This document shows positions 35,009 to 43,828 of a stretch of 64,000 nucleotides of DNA, one piece after another (the stretch's first letter is position 1; every line of letters begins with the position of its first letter). The stretch covers positions 124,001-188,000 of the forward strand of contig UNRJ01000008.1 in assembly GCA_900537125.1 (NCBI GenBank), written 5' to 3'. The notes below the pieces were generated by a model. That model was not told where the DNA came from. It saw nothing but the letters and a program-made list of their open reading frames with translations, and searched no databases. This DNA is from Rhodobacteraceae bacterium Alg238-R152 (lineage in GTDB: Bacteria; Pseudomonadota; Alphaproteobacteria; Rhodobacterales; Rhodobacteraceae). A program made the translations under genes and the position numbers.

Positions 35009-36199
35009 ATGACCGTTTTGAGTGACGCAAAGATTCGCACGATCAAACCCAAGGACAAACCCTTCAAACAATCAGACTTCGATGGATTGTTCCTACTGAT
35101 AAACCCCAACGGCTCTAAGCTATGGCGTTTTAAGTACCGGTTGCACGGCAAAGAAAAGTTGTTGGCGCTGGGCAAGTATCCCGATGTGCCCCTGGCACTG
35201 GCCCGCAAGCGCAGGGATGAGGCACGGATGCAAGTTGCGAATGGAGATGATCCCTCTGTTCAGCGCAAAGAGCGCAAGCAGAAAGACGAGGCGGAGCAGA
35301 AGGACACCTTTTCCAACCTTGCGGACGAGCTGTTGGAGAAGAAGCGTAAGGAAGGCCGCTCCGAGGCAACGCTTATAAAAACAGAATGGTTCCACCGTTT
35401 GCTAAAGGCAGACATTGGCCACATGCCGATAGCCCAAATCACAGCGCAAGATATTCTCGTGCCGTTGCGCAAGGTGGAAAAGAAGGGCAATCACGAAACC
35501 GCCAAGCGACTTCGATCCGCTGCGGGCGCGGTGTTTCGCTATGCAATCGCGCTGGGCAAAGTAGAGAATGATCCAACCTACGGGCTTAAGGACGCGCTGA
35601 TCCATCACAAGGTCACCCATCGGGCGGCCATCACCGATCCCAAAGAGGTTGGTGGGCTACTGCGCGCAATTGACGACTTTCATGGGCAAAGGACAACCAG
35701 GCTCGCGCTACAATTGCTTGCCATCACGGCTGTGCGTCCAGGTGAGTTGCGGCTTGCCAAATGGCATGAGTTCGATCTGGAAGCCGCAACGTGGGCCATC
35801 CCCGCAGAGCGCACCAAGATGCGGCGGGAACATTCAGTACCTCTTCCCCGTCAGGCGCTGGGCATTTTACTAGAATTGAAAGATCTTACTGGCTGGGGAT
35901 CGCTGTTATTCCACTCTGTACGCTCGTCTCAAAGGGCCATGAGTGACAATACTTTAAATGCCGCTCTTCGGCGTATGGGGTTCACTAAGGAAGAAATGAC
36001 AGCACATGGGTTCAGAGCGGTATTTTCCACCTTGGCCAACGAATCCGGCCTTTGGCACCCTGATGCGATTGAACGCGCCCTTGCACATGTCGAGAAGAAT
36101 GAGATCCGTCGAGCCTACGCTCGCGGGCAACACTGGGATGAGCGTGTGAAGATGTCGCAGTGGTGGGCAGACGAATTAGACAAACTACGAAAGGACTAG
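35009..36199 (+). CDS. tRNA-adjacent tyrosine integrase (P4/DUF4102 type)
   Basis: 396 residues from ATG 35009. The N-terminal DUF4102 arm-binding domain (LSDAKIRTIKPKDKPFKQSD, DGLFLLINPNGSKLWRFKYR, LALGKYPDVPLALARKRRDEA) is followed by a SAM-like core and the catalytic domain: Arg in TAVRPGELRLAKW, HGFRAVFSTLAN (His and Arg), LAHVEKNEIRRAY (His and Tyr). All catalytic residues are present, so it may be active. It starts 165 bp after tRNA-Thr, implying integration at the tRNA 3' end. The next ORF follows within 8 bp. Confidence 0.93.
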   Translation: MTVLSDAKIRTIKPKDKPFKQSDFDGLFLLINPNGSKLWRFKYRLHGKEKLLALGKYPDVPLALARKRRDEARMQVANGDDPSVQRKERKQKDEAEQKDTFSNLADELLEKKRKEGRSEATLIKTEWFHRLLKADIGHMPIAQITAQDILVPLRKVEKKGNHETAKRLRSAAGAVFRYAIALGKVENDPTYGLKDALIHHKVTHRAAITDPKEVGGLLRAIDDFHGQRTTRLALQLLAITAVRPGELRLAKWHEFDLEAATWAIPAERTKMRREHSVPLPRQALGILLELKDLTGWGSLLFHSVRSSQRAMSDNTLNAALRRMGFTKEEMTAHGFRAVFSTLANESGLWHPDAIERALAHVEKNEIRRAYARGQHWDERVKMSQWWADELDKLRKD

Positions 36200-36206
36200 T
36201 TTCTGA

Positions 36207-37364
36207 ATGAAAGCCTCGGTCTTCCCCCCGGCACAACCCACCGAACGTCTCATGCAGGCTTGGATCTATCAAAACTCTTGGACCACCCAATCCGCGCTGC
36301 TCTTGGCGCTGGGCGTTTCGCCAGATGCAGAAGATGCAGAAGATCACATCGCACCACTCGCCTCGCTCCTAGAGAGGACAACAGGCGACGGGATACGAAC
36401 AGGGAGACCAATAGATTGGCTATGGTGGGGCGAGAGGAATGGCGTTTCTTTCCATAGTGATTGGTGGATGGCCATCACACCTCAAGGGCCTATCGGGTTT
36501 GATGGTCAGCACTTCGCCCTACTGCGCGACGAGATGTTGTCAGATGCCTTTCTTCAGCATGAGCGTCGCCTGATCTCCAAATGGGCGCGCAAGCCTTATT
36601 GGACGCCCCGCGAGGCGATAGATCTCTCACTGAACTTTGGTCCCTTCACCACTGATAGCTGGCGGGGGCAGGAGCCTGAGTTTGGCGATACGATCCGAGA
36701 GCGGGATGACCGGATTAGGACGTCAGAGCGTGCTGTCGAGGCTGGCGATATCTCTGAGAAGGCCGCTCCCAAGGACTATGTGCTCTGGCTGGACAAATGT
36801 GGCTATATCGTCTCCGAGGCTTGGCGGCGTGCCGTGGGGCTGGAAGGCAAAGTCTTTGAGCACATGGAAGAGGGTCAGCTCGCAACCTTACTGGAAGAGA
36901 ATGCACAACAGAGGCGAGATCTGGAGTGCTTGGTTGCGAATAAGGATGCGCAAGACGACTTGGAGCGACAACTAGCGGCGCTGGGCGACGAAAACGCGAG
37001 CCTACGTACGCAGTTGGAGGGGCAAGCCGTATCCTCACCCACTGGTAAAAGTGAAGGCGTCAAACAGATTGAGAAATTGCAGCGCCGCATAAAGCAACTC
37101 ACAGAAGGTCCTGCCAACCCGAGCGAAAAGAGCGCTTTAACAAGAAAAGTGGCTTGCTTGGAAAAAGCCCTCCTTGGAGCGGCGTGCGATGCCTATAGTT
37201 TTGACCCTCGTGCGAAGCGATCCGACGCCGCAAAACAAATAGCAGATAAAACCACCCAGCTTGGGTGCCCAACCGCTGATTCGACTGTGCGCGACTATCT
37301 TAGGGAAAGCGCGAGTATTCACGTTGATAGCAACATTTGGGACCTGGTCTACTCAAGAAAATAA
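36207..37364 (+). CDS. hypothetical coiled-coil protein in the integrase unit
   Basis: 385 residues; AAGGA lies within the integrase end, about 12 bases before the ATG. Residues ~60-110 are Trp rich (DWLWWGERNGVSFHSDWWMA). A middle section has a conserved look (YWTPREAIDLSLNF, DYVLWLDKCGYIVSEAWRRAV). About 225-300 is coiled coil (LATLLEENAQQRRDLECLV, LERQLAALGDENASLRTQL). The C-terminal domain reads AYSFDPRAKRSDAAKQIADKT. I do not recognise the family. Its tight link to the integrase suggests a mobile-element function. Confidence 0.7.
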   Translation: MKASVFPPAQPTERLMQAWIYQNSWTTQSALLLALGVSPDAEDAEDHIAPLASLLERTTGDGIRTGRPIDWLWWGERNGVSFHSDWWMAITPQGPIGFDGQHFALLRDEMLSDAFLQHERRLISKWARKPYWTPREAIDLSLNFGPFTTDSWRGQEPEFGDTIRERDDRIRTSERAVEAGDISEKAAPKDYVLWLDKCGYIVSEAWRRAVGLEGKVFEHMEEGQLATLLEENAQQRRDLECLVANKDAQDDLERQLAALGDENASLRTQLEGQAVSSPTGKSEGVKQIEKLQRRIKQLTEGPANPSEKSALTRKVACLEKALLGAACDAYSFDPRAKRSDAAKQIADKTTQLGCPTADSTVRDYLRESASIHVDSNIWDLVYSRK

Positions 37365-37373
37365 GCTCACGTA

Positions 37374-37405
37374 GGCCGTACCACTTTGGACTAGGTGGTA
37401 CGGCC
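37374..37405. repeat. inverted repeat downstream of the integrase unit
   Basis: A perfect 11-base inverted repeat (GGCCGTACCAC / GTGGTACGGCC) separated by ten bases, lying 10 bp after the hypothetical ORF. There is no T-run, so it is not a standard terminator; it may be a protein site or a weak terminator between two element modules. Confidence 0.6.
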
Positions 37406-37465
37406 CAAGCCAACACCGGACTAATTCAACCTCGAACCCTCTATTAACGTTCAAAGGTGGGTTCG

Positions 37466-37669
37466 ATGAAATTCGACGATCTTCCAAACGACGCGCTGCT
37501 GCGTGAAAAACAAGTTCTTGTCCCAGGCGGGCCAGTGCCGGTGTCCCGCTCCACTTGGTGGGCCGGGGTACGCAGTGGGCGTTTCCCTCAACCTATCCGC
37601 CTTGGCCCGCGCACCACGGCGTGGCGAGTTGGCGACATTCGAGCGCTCCTTCAAAAGGGGGCTGAATGA
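37466..37669 (+). CDS. AlpA-family helix-turn-helix regulator
   Basis: 67 residues from ATG 37466 (AAAGGTGGG upstream; a GTG at 37457 is possible). It has the layout of AlpA/MerR-like prophage regulators: LLREKQVLVPGGPVPVSRSTWW is the recognition helix, then VRSGRFPQPIRLGPRTTAWR and VGDIRALL form the wing. These control excision genes in phages and islands. Its stop overlaps the next start (ATGA), beginning a three-gene coupled run that ends in a recombinase. Confidence 0.85.
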   Translation: MKFDDLPNDALLREKQVLVPGGPVPVSRSTWWAGVRSGRFPQPIRLGPRTTAWRVGDIRALLQKGAE

Positions 37670-38106
37670 TGGGCAGAGATACATCAGACGACAATGAGAC
37701 ACTGGACATGTTCGAACGTTTTGGCGTTGAAGAACCTGAATGGTTGGAAGACGCGAAAGCGACGAAAGCAGAATTGCTGAGAACCGCGATACCAGTGTTC
37801 ACTGAGCCTCAAGACGTGTCCCGGAAACCTGAACTGATATGCTCAGCCACCATGCCTCTCCCCGCTGATAAGCAGCGGTTTCTGAGAGACCAAGAAGTCG
37901 CTGATAGGTATGGGATTAGCCGCCAAGAAGTTTGGAGGCGGAAAAACACCAACCGCCTACCGGAACCGATCAAGCTTTCGGCAGGGACCACGCGTTGGCT
38001 GCTTTCTGAGCTCGTTGAGTTTGAAAACTCACTCGTCAAAGAAACCCGCAGCGGGGTCAAACCTACACGGGGCACAAAGGCAATTAAGAAGGAGGGGAAA
38101 TTATGA
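37666..38106 (+). CDS. second AlpA-like helix-turn-helix protein, extended
   Basis: 146 residues from ATG 37666. The first ~65 residues are acidic (DDNETLDMFERFGVEEPEWLED) and unassigned. The C-terminal half repeats the AlpA pattern (FLRDQEVADRYGISRQEVWRR, NRLPEPIKLSAGTTRWLLSELVEFE), with a basic tail. It overlaps the preceding and following genes by 4 bp each. It is probably a DNA-binding partner of the recombinase or a directionality factor. Confidence 0.75.
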   Translation: MMGRDTSDDNETLDMFERFGVEEPEWLEDAKATKAELLRTAIPVFTEPQDVSRKPELICSATMPLPADKQRFLRDQEVADRYGISRQEVWRRKNTNRLPEPIKLSAGTTRWLLSELVEFENSLVKETRSGVKPTRGTKAIKKEGKL

Positions 38107-39716
38107 CCCGCTCCTACAAGCAAGTGCACCCAAACGTGAATATGGCCTATTCTGTTGAAGGGGTTAAGGAGCTTTACGGCGTGAGCAGTAACACCGTGTC
38201 GAATTGGGTTGGGGAGGGCTTGGAAACATCTGACGGCAGCATTCCCTATCTGATTCGCGGCGCTGAGCTGAAGCGCTTTCATGAAGAACGCCAACAACGC
38301 ACTCGCACAAACCTGCGCTATGGCGAGTTCAAGTGCCTAGGGTGCGGTCACGCTGTATTCCCGGAAACTGACACTGTTTCTGTGACCAATCAAGACGGTC
38401 GCGCACCGCTTGCAAATGCGACGTGTTGCGACTGTGGCGCCTCACTGATGAAGTTACTTAGTGCGACGGAATGCGACAAAATATTAGACTGTGTCGGTAC
38501 CAATACCAGGTTGGACCGAATAGACGAAAGGAAGGTTGAGACCCCAGCTCGTATTGGGAAGGGAAGCACCTCTCAAGGGGGCGTTTGGGTCACACTCAAT
38601 GATCGGATCATATACGACTGGCAGGCCTACGCGGGGCGCTACAATCCCAAAACTGCGCAATCTCACCTCGTTAGCATCCGGGAATTTGAGATGTTTTCGG
38701 GTGGAATGTCTTTCGACAAAATCACGCCTAAGCACGCAGGGGCATACCGTGATCATCTGGTGCGGCTTGCGAATATGCCAAAAGAGAAAGGAGGTCTTAG
38801 CAAATCAACGGTGCGCCATAGGGCAGCGCATCTATCACAGTTCTTCAAGTGGCTTCGGGGGCAAATCGGATACAGGCGTTTGAGCGCAAGTATTCCAGAC
38901 TATTTCGCGTTGCCTCGTAGTGCGACGGCTAAGCGCACTCGCATGGATCCCAAGACCTATCTCTCGCTTGAAGACGCTTGGCGGATGGTGGACGCAATGC
39001 CTGACAAAACCCTCGTGGAGCGTCGGGATCGCGCGATGGTCGCCTTTTCTTATGTCAGCGGCCTTCGAGCCGGGGCCCTTACTTCAGTTCGCGTCAAACA
39101 CCTCGATCTTGAGAAGCGAACGGTTGAGCAGGACGCCACCGACATGCGCGCCAAAAACGGCAAGAGTTATCGCGCGAATTGGTTTCCAAGAACGGAAAGC
39201 TTTCAGGAGGTTTTCATCGCGTGGCTGGAAGAACTGAAAGGGCTTGGCTTCAAAACGCAAGACGGTGTTTTCCCCGCGGCTAAGGACCTTAAGCACCCCT
39301 CAAGTGGCATGCAAAGCGTCGAACCTTTGGAAAGCAGTAGGCCTTTGCAGGTGGCCTTCACACGCGCTTCTGAAGCCATTGGTCAGCGCTGCACACCACA
39401 TTCGGCCAGGCATACGCTCAAGGCGCTTGGCGCTCGTATTTGCCGCACGCAAGAGGAACGCAAAGCATGGTCGATGAACCTGGGCCATGACGATGACCAA
39501 ATCACTGAGCGGCACTATGGTAAGATGTCCCAAGAACAATGCGATGCGCTGATCGATGTCATGCATTCGGAAGAGGCGTTCACTGAGGAAGAGAAGGACA
39601 TTATCCTCGACTTCCACGAAAAGCGTTTCACGCGTGGGACGCGTGAGTATCAGGCCGCCCAAAGGCTCGCCCAGAAGCGAGAGAAAGCGCGAGGAGATTA
39701 TGAGGTGATCGAATGA
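38103..39716 (+). CDS. tyrosine recombinase with N-terminal HTH and Cys cluster
   Basis: 537 residues. The N-terminus (to about 60) is a helix-turn-helix (YSVEGVKELYGVSSNTVSNWV). Residues 78-112 hold a C-x2-C and C-C-x-C cluster (CLGC, CCDC) that could bind zinc. A SAM-like core follows (YDWQAYAGRYNPKTAQSHLV), then the catalytic domain: Arg322 (SGLRAGALTSV), HSARH (His433, Arg436), LGHDDD (His462) and ERHYGKM (Tyr472). All catalytic residues are present. It ends the overlapping AlpA-AlpA-like-recombinase unit. This domain order differs from common phage integrases. Confidence 0.85.
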   Translation: MTRSYKQVHPNVNMAYSVEGVKELYGVSSNTVSNWVGEGLETSDGSIPYLIRGAELKRFHEERQQRTRTNLRYGEFKCLGCGHAVFPETDTVSVTNQDGRAPLANATCCDCGASLMKLLSATECDKILDCVGTNTRLDRIDERKVETPARIGKGSTSQGGVWVTLNDRIIYDWQAYAGRYNPKTAQSHLVSIREFEMFSGGMSFDKITPKHAGAYRDHLVRLANMPKEKGGLSKSTVRHRAAHLSQFFKWLRGQIGYRRLSASIPDYFALPRSATAKRTRMDPKTYLSLEDAWRMVDAMPDKTLVERRDRAMVAFSYVSGLRAGALTSVRVKHLDLEKRTVEQDATDMRAKNGKSYRANWFPRTESFQEVFIAWLEELKGLGFKTQDGVFPAAKDLKHPSSGMQSVEPLESSRPLQVAFTRASEAIGQRCTPHSARHTLKALGARICRTQEERKAWSMNLGHDDDQITERHYGKMSQEQCDALIDVMHSEEAFTEEEKDIILDFHEKRFTRGTREYQAAQRLAQKREKARGDYEVIE

Positions 39717-39717
39717 C

Positions 39718-39745
39718 AGCAAGCCGCTCCTCGGGGCGGCTTGCT
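39718..39745 (+). terminator. probable terminator after the recombinase unit
   Basis: Ten-base stem AGCAAGCCGC / GCGGCTTGCT with an eight-base loop directly after the recombinase stop. The following tract is only TGTCT, so termination may be weak. Confidence 0.55.
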
Positions 39746-40318
39746 TGTCTACTATCGCCTACATCAACGGGCAGATAGCCTCTGCGGCGGTTTAGGCGAC
39801 AAAGGGCGGAAAGCGTGAGTTCGCCGCGCTCGCGAAAACTCCGTGCTGGACGATCCAAAGCGGCCATTCAAACCCTATCTGACCAAAATCCGGCTGGCTG
39901 CGCGACGCCCCAAGGTCAGCAAAGCGCAGAAAGCGGACTTTGCAAAATCTGGCCGCAACTCGATTTGGCGGGTCGTGAACCGGCCCTTTCTGGACATTTG
40001 CAAAAAATGCGACGGCGACCATACTGCAGGCGCGACACTCAGTGACCAGTTTCCCGAAAGCAGATGTTCAGAGACCCAAGTCAGTCGAAGCCGATACCGC
40101 AGTACTTACCAACGGCTGCAATACTCAGGAAGAGGGGCTTGCAAAAAAGTGCCGTTCTCTCAAAGCAGGCGCGCGCTTAAGTTCCTGTCCTTAAATGCTG
40201 AATATCTCCTGACGACTGTGCGCCGCGGCCGTGTCAAAAGAGGGGCTATTGGAGATGTCCGGTGGTCATCCCTTGCATACGTCAATTCAATGAGCGCAAC
40301 GCAACTATGACGTCGTCA
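39746..40318. other. gene-free stretch with degenerate repeat
   Basis: No convincing gene is present; the open frames here lack ribosome sites and family features. It contains copy A of the island's dispersed repeat (39912-39952). Otherwise it looks like decayed sequence. Confidence 0.6.
39912..39952 (+). repeat. dispersed island repeat, copy A
   Basis: Reads AAGGTCAGCAAAGCGCAG, then AAAGCGGACTTTGCAAAATC. The second part is a near palindrome (GACTTTGCAAAATC). It shares its core with copies at about 43961, 47011 and 48727. Confidence 0.7.
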
Positions 40319-42946
40319 TTACGCTTGTCTCAATTGAGACATTAAATTGGATGCGACATAACGTGTTTCGACTAGCGAACGCTCCGCAGTATCAAGCAAA
40401 TCGCTAGAGGAACTCAATTTTCCGCGCTTCAGACTATCTTCGATTTTTCTAAAACTTCTGTGCAATGCATTAGCGCCCAGGAAGGCGCAGGCACCAGCTG
40501 CGTTGTGGACACGGGTTTTCAAAGCCTTCTCCCTAAAATGTGACGCGTCGCAGGATTTCAGCCTAAGAATGATAGAAGTGGCTTCATCCAACAGTTCATC
40601 TAGAACTAGGTCAGTTGGTCCAACGCCGTTTGCGCGAACCAGGCCTTTAAGCTTTTCCGTTTCAAACACGGATAGGTATGCTTCGTTATCGAAAGTGAAA
40701 AATTTCTCTTTTTCTGCCAAGGTAGCTAAGGTTGACCGAAGCGCTTCAATTGAGATGGGTTTGGTTAAAACACCCTGCATCCCAGAGGAAAAAATCTTTT
40801 CTTGGTCCCTCGGGTTGGCATGAGCGGTTTGAGCGATAATTCTTGTTCTGCGATTAGGTCCGTCACTTTCTCGCAGTCTTCTGGAGACCTCGGTACCGTC
40901 GATGTACGGCATACTGATATCCATCAAAATCAGGTCAAAACGCTCATCCATTGCCGCCTCAAGTGCAATCGAACCGTCTTCAGCCTCAGAAACTGAGTGC
41001 CCCAATCCTTGAAGCATGTCCGTAAGTAGCAGGCGATTAATTTTGTTGTCATCGACTACAAGAACTTTTTTACGTTCCTTGTTTTTGATGAGTTCAGGAT
41101 CATTACGCAAAGAAGGGGCTTCTAGACTGTCGCGGGTGATAACCTCGTTGCAGCTATTCGGGAGATCAACTGGAATTTGTACGCGGAACTCACACCCGTT
41201 GCCAAACTCGCTGTGCAACTCTATCTGACCGCCCAATGCTTCGACAGACGTTGCTACAATGCTCAACCCAAGACCGGTGCCTTCAGAGTGGCGGCCATAG
41301 GACGCGTCAAGCACTGTAAATGGTTCAAAGACATTTTCAAAATCAGATGATTGGATTCCTGGACCGCTATCTTTAATTGTAAACTCGAGAGTTCCAATCG
41401 AAACTTGCTCCACTGAAATGCTGATTTTCTCGCCTGCTGCAAACTTCACTGCATTGCCGACGAGGTTTGCGACTATTGTCTTTAACAGCCTTCGGTCGGT
41501 CTCTACGTTAATTGGAGTATTTGGTGCGAAGGTGAGTGTGATCTGACCGCCAGACTGCTCGATTTGTGCGGAATTTTCTTGAACTATATCACTCATCAGG
41601 TCTCTGAGGTTGACTAATTCCTTCTCGAGTATGACTTTGCTGCTGTCGAGCTTGCTCACTTTTAGTACGTCATTGACGTGCTTAAGAAGTGTATTTGAAG
41701 AGGTGCTCACGTAGCCAAGGTATTTCTTTTGTAAGTCGGTTAATTCAGTCCGCTCCAGTAGGTCGACAGCTCCGATGACGCCATTCAACGGCGTACGCAT
41801 CTCATGACTAAGCACCGAAATAGATTGCGACTTTCGTCTATTGGCTTCCTTTGCAACTTCCAGGGAACTCTCCAGCAACACTCGATTGTCGGACCAATTG
41901 TCCAACAAGCCATTGAAAACAAATCGAAGATTTACCAGTTCTTTCGGCGTCAAGCATTTGAATTCGGGTACTCGCGCCGCCAGGTCGCCGCTGCGAACTT
42001 TCGTAACAGCTTTAGATATAGATTGGATAGGTCGCGCAATCAGACCCGATAGGAACCAGCTGACCAAAGCTGCAAATAAAAGGAGCATTAGCAGTATTTC
42101 CAGAAGCTCGTTAGCTTCCATTTTCGCAGCTTCTTCAAGCTCGGAAACGGGCTGCGGTACCATCGCTCCCCAACCCGTGGATGGAACGAATGTGAAGCCG
42201 GCAATGACGTCGGCCTTCAATGGCGGAGCATAGAATTGCATTGCTCCGGTTTGTCCTGATGTCATTCGTTGCACGACTTCAAGTCCAGTTACGTCTTTAG
42301 ACGTATCAACCCAATCTTGCTTCGGATGTGCTAGAACTCGACCCTTGCTGTCCACAATCATAGCATGACCTCGCTTTCCAAATGCAATTTCAGATTGTTG
42401 CGAAATCACGAAACCCGTGTCGATGGCTCCGACCAATAGAGCTCCTGATGCTGACACGCGAGCTATGTAGATAACAGGACCAAAGGGCGACTGCTGGACA
42501 CCTGAAAAGTTTGAACTGTCGCGAACGGCAATCTCGCGAAGACTGGCTACAATTTCCTGTGGTGGGGCATCGAATTCTCTGGAATATAAAATGTCGACAG
42601 AGCTTTGTTCGAAATTGAAAACTGATAGCATTCTAAAATGGTATGAATCCAGCAATGCATCCATCGAGCCTGGAGTGAATGAGAGGGCTTCGTTCGCCAT
42701 CACAAAGTCAAAAGTTGCCCGAACATCAACTGCGTAGCGTTCCAACGTCGACGCAAGGTTCTCAGCGATTACTAGATGTGATTGCTCTGCATTAGCTAAC
42801 GCACGTTTATATGCTACGTTGTAGCTGTTTTGTACAAGTATGGTTTCAGCCAGCAATAAGACAAATATCATGCCCAAAAAAATGTAAACACGTACTCTTT
42901 GAATTATGCCGCAAAGTATTCCGGATCGTCTTCTAACTCGCTCCAA
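40319..42946 (-). CDS. dCache hybrid histidine kinase with receiver and HPt
   Basis: 875 residues from TTG 42946, chosen because GGGAGG lies 7 bases upstream and the membrane helix follows. Order: helix 20-38; periplasmic Cache-type sensor to about 280 (GHAMIVDSKGRVLAHPKQDWV); helix 281-300; HAMP; HisKA with His381 (SVLSHEMRTPLNG); HATPase (NLVGNAVKF, KDSGPGI, GTGLGLSIV); receiver with Asp676 (LILMDISMPY); HPt with His814 (VHNAAGACAFLG). A complete phosphorelay in one protein; the output regulator is not nearby. It looks AT-richer than the chromosomal flanks. Confidence 0.93.
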   Translation of the reverse strand: MERVRRRSGILCGIIQRVRVYIFLGMIFVLLLAETILVQNSYNVAYKRALANAEQSHLVIAENLASTLERYAVDVRATFDFVMANEALSFTPGSMDALLDSYHFRMLSVFNFEQSSVDILYSREFDAPPQEIVASLREIAVRDSSNFSGVQQSPFGPVIYIARVSASGALLVGAIDTGFVISQQSEIAFGKRGHAMIVDSKGRVLAHPKQDWVDTSKDVTGLEVVQRMTSGQTGAMQFYAPPLKADVIAGFTFVPSTGWGAMVPQPVSELEEAAKMEANELLEILLMLLLFAALVSWFLSGLIARPIQSISKAVTKVRSGDLAARVPEFKCLTPKELVNLRFVFNGLLDNWSDNRVLLESSLEVAKEANRRKSQSISVLSHEMRTPLNGVIGAVDLLERTELTDLQKKYLGYVSTSSNTLLKHVNDVLKVSKLDSSKVILEKELVNLRDLMSDIVQENSAQIEQSGGQITLTFAPNTPINVETDRRLLKTIVANLVGNAVKFAAGEKISISVEQVSIGTLEFTIKDSGPGIQSSDFENVFEPFTVLDASYGRHSEGTGLGLSIVATSVEALGGQIELHSEFGNGCEFRVQIPVDLPNSCNEVITRDSLEAPSLRNDPELIKNKERKKVLVVDDNKINRLLLTDMLQGLGHSVSEAEDGSIALEAAMDERFDLILMDISMPYIDGTEVSRRLRESDGPNRRTRIIAQTAHANPRDQEKIFSSGMQGVLTKPISIEALRSTLATLAEKEKFFTFDNEAYLSVFETEKLKGLVRANGVGPTDLVLDELLDEATSIILRLKSCDASHFREKALKTRVHNAAGACAFLGANALHRSFRKIEDSLKRGKLSSSSDLLDTAERSLVETRYVASNLMSQLRQA

Positions 42947-43318
42947 TGAAGGACCTCCCGTTGCTGCAACAACGGCTAACCTATCTATACAAATGAGCTG
43001 GGAGGTATGAAGACTATTACATATAACCTTTCGTATATTTCAACTAACCTTCTGCCTGTTTGACGCGATGAGTTGAAAGTTCCAACTGCATTGACGCAAA
43101 ATTCGAAAGGGACGCTTGAGGATGCGGGAAGGGCATTTTGGGGTGGCGTCTGTAACATTTCCACGGAAAGTATTCAGAATACGCTGATTATTGATGCAAA
43201 TCAGTGCTTCTAAGGTCGAATTCTCACGTTGGTGTGAAGGGCAAATCTGAGTTCGGCCGCGGGTGCGTACCTCTCCACACTCAAATGAGCGTGAATAATA
43301 CAAAGGTAAGGCATTGAA
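42947..43318. other. intergenic stretch, divergent promoters
   Basis: No gene recognised in about 370 bp between the divergent hybrid kinase and fasciclin genes. It is AT-richer than average and presumably carries both promoters; no clear operator seen. Confidence 0.5.
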
Positions 43319-43828
43319 ATGAAAACCTTCCGCAATTTCACCGCAGCCGCAGCCATTACACTGAGTTCCGCCGCGAGCGCTGGTGACATCGTTGAAATCG
43401 CATCGGGCGCTGAGCGTTTCTCGACCCTTGTGGCCGCCGTCAGTGCTGCTGGTCTGGTTGAGACACTGCAGGGCCCCGGTCCATTCACTGTATATGCGAC
43501 CGTGAACGACGCTTTTGCTGTGCTGCCTGAGGGTACTGTGGAAACGTTCCTTAAGACTGAGAACAAAGCCCAGCTGACCAATGTGCTCTTCGACCATGTC
43601 GATGACCGCAAGCTGAGCGCCGAGATGAGCCCGAGCGGTTCGAACTACTTCAAGCCAGTTTTAGATTCGGAGCGATTGTGCATCACTAAAACCTCGTCTG
43701 GCGTGTCGATCGCAGATGGCACTGGCGAACTCGCCAACGTGATTATCGCAAATATCGAGGCCGACAATGGTGTGATCCATGTGATCGATAAGGTGTTGCT
43801 GCCTGGCACCCGCCCCGCCTGCCACTGA
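43319..43828 (+). CDS. secreted fasciclin (FAS1) domain protein
   Basis: 169 residues. Signal peptide MKTFRNFTAAAAITLSSAASA, then one FAS1 domain with both conserved blocks: FSTLVAAVSAAGLVETLQGPGPFTVYATVNDAF (H1) and VIIANIEADNGVIHVIDKVLLP (H2). Such proteins are periplasmic or surface adhesion proteins. It ends in a short Cys-containing tail. It stands alone in the island. Confidence 0.88.
   Translation: MKTFRNFTAAAAITLSSAASAGDIVEIASGAERFSTLVAAVSAAGLVETLQGPGPFTVYATVNDAFAVLPEGTVETFLKTENKAQLTNVLFDHVDDRKLSAEMSPSGSNYFKPVLDSERLCITKTSSGVSIADGTGELANVIIANIEADNGVIHVIDKVLLPGTRPACH

Noticed and set aside
39843-40310. 155-residue open frame in the gene-free stretch
   Set aside because: It runs through a dispersed repeat copy, has no ribosome site and no recognisable domain; codon use looks random.
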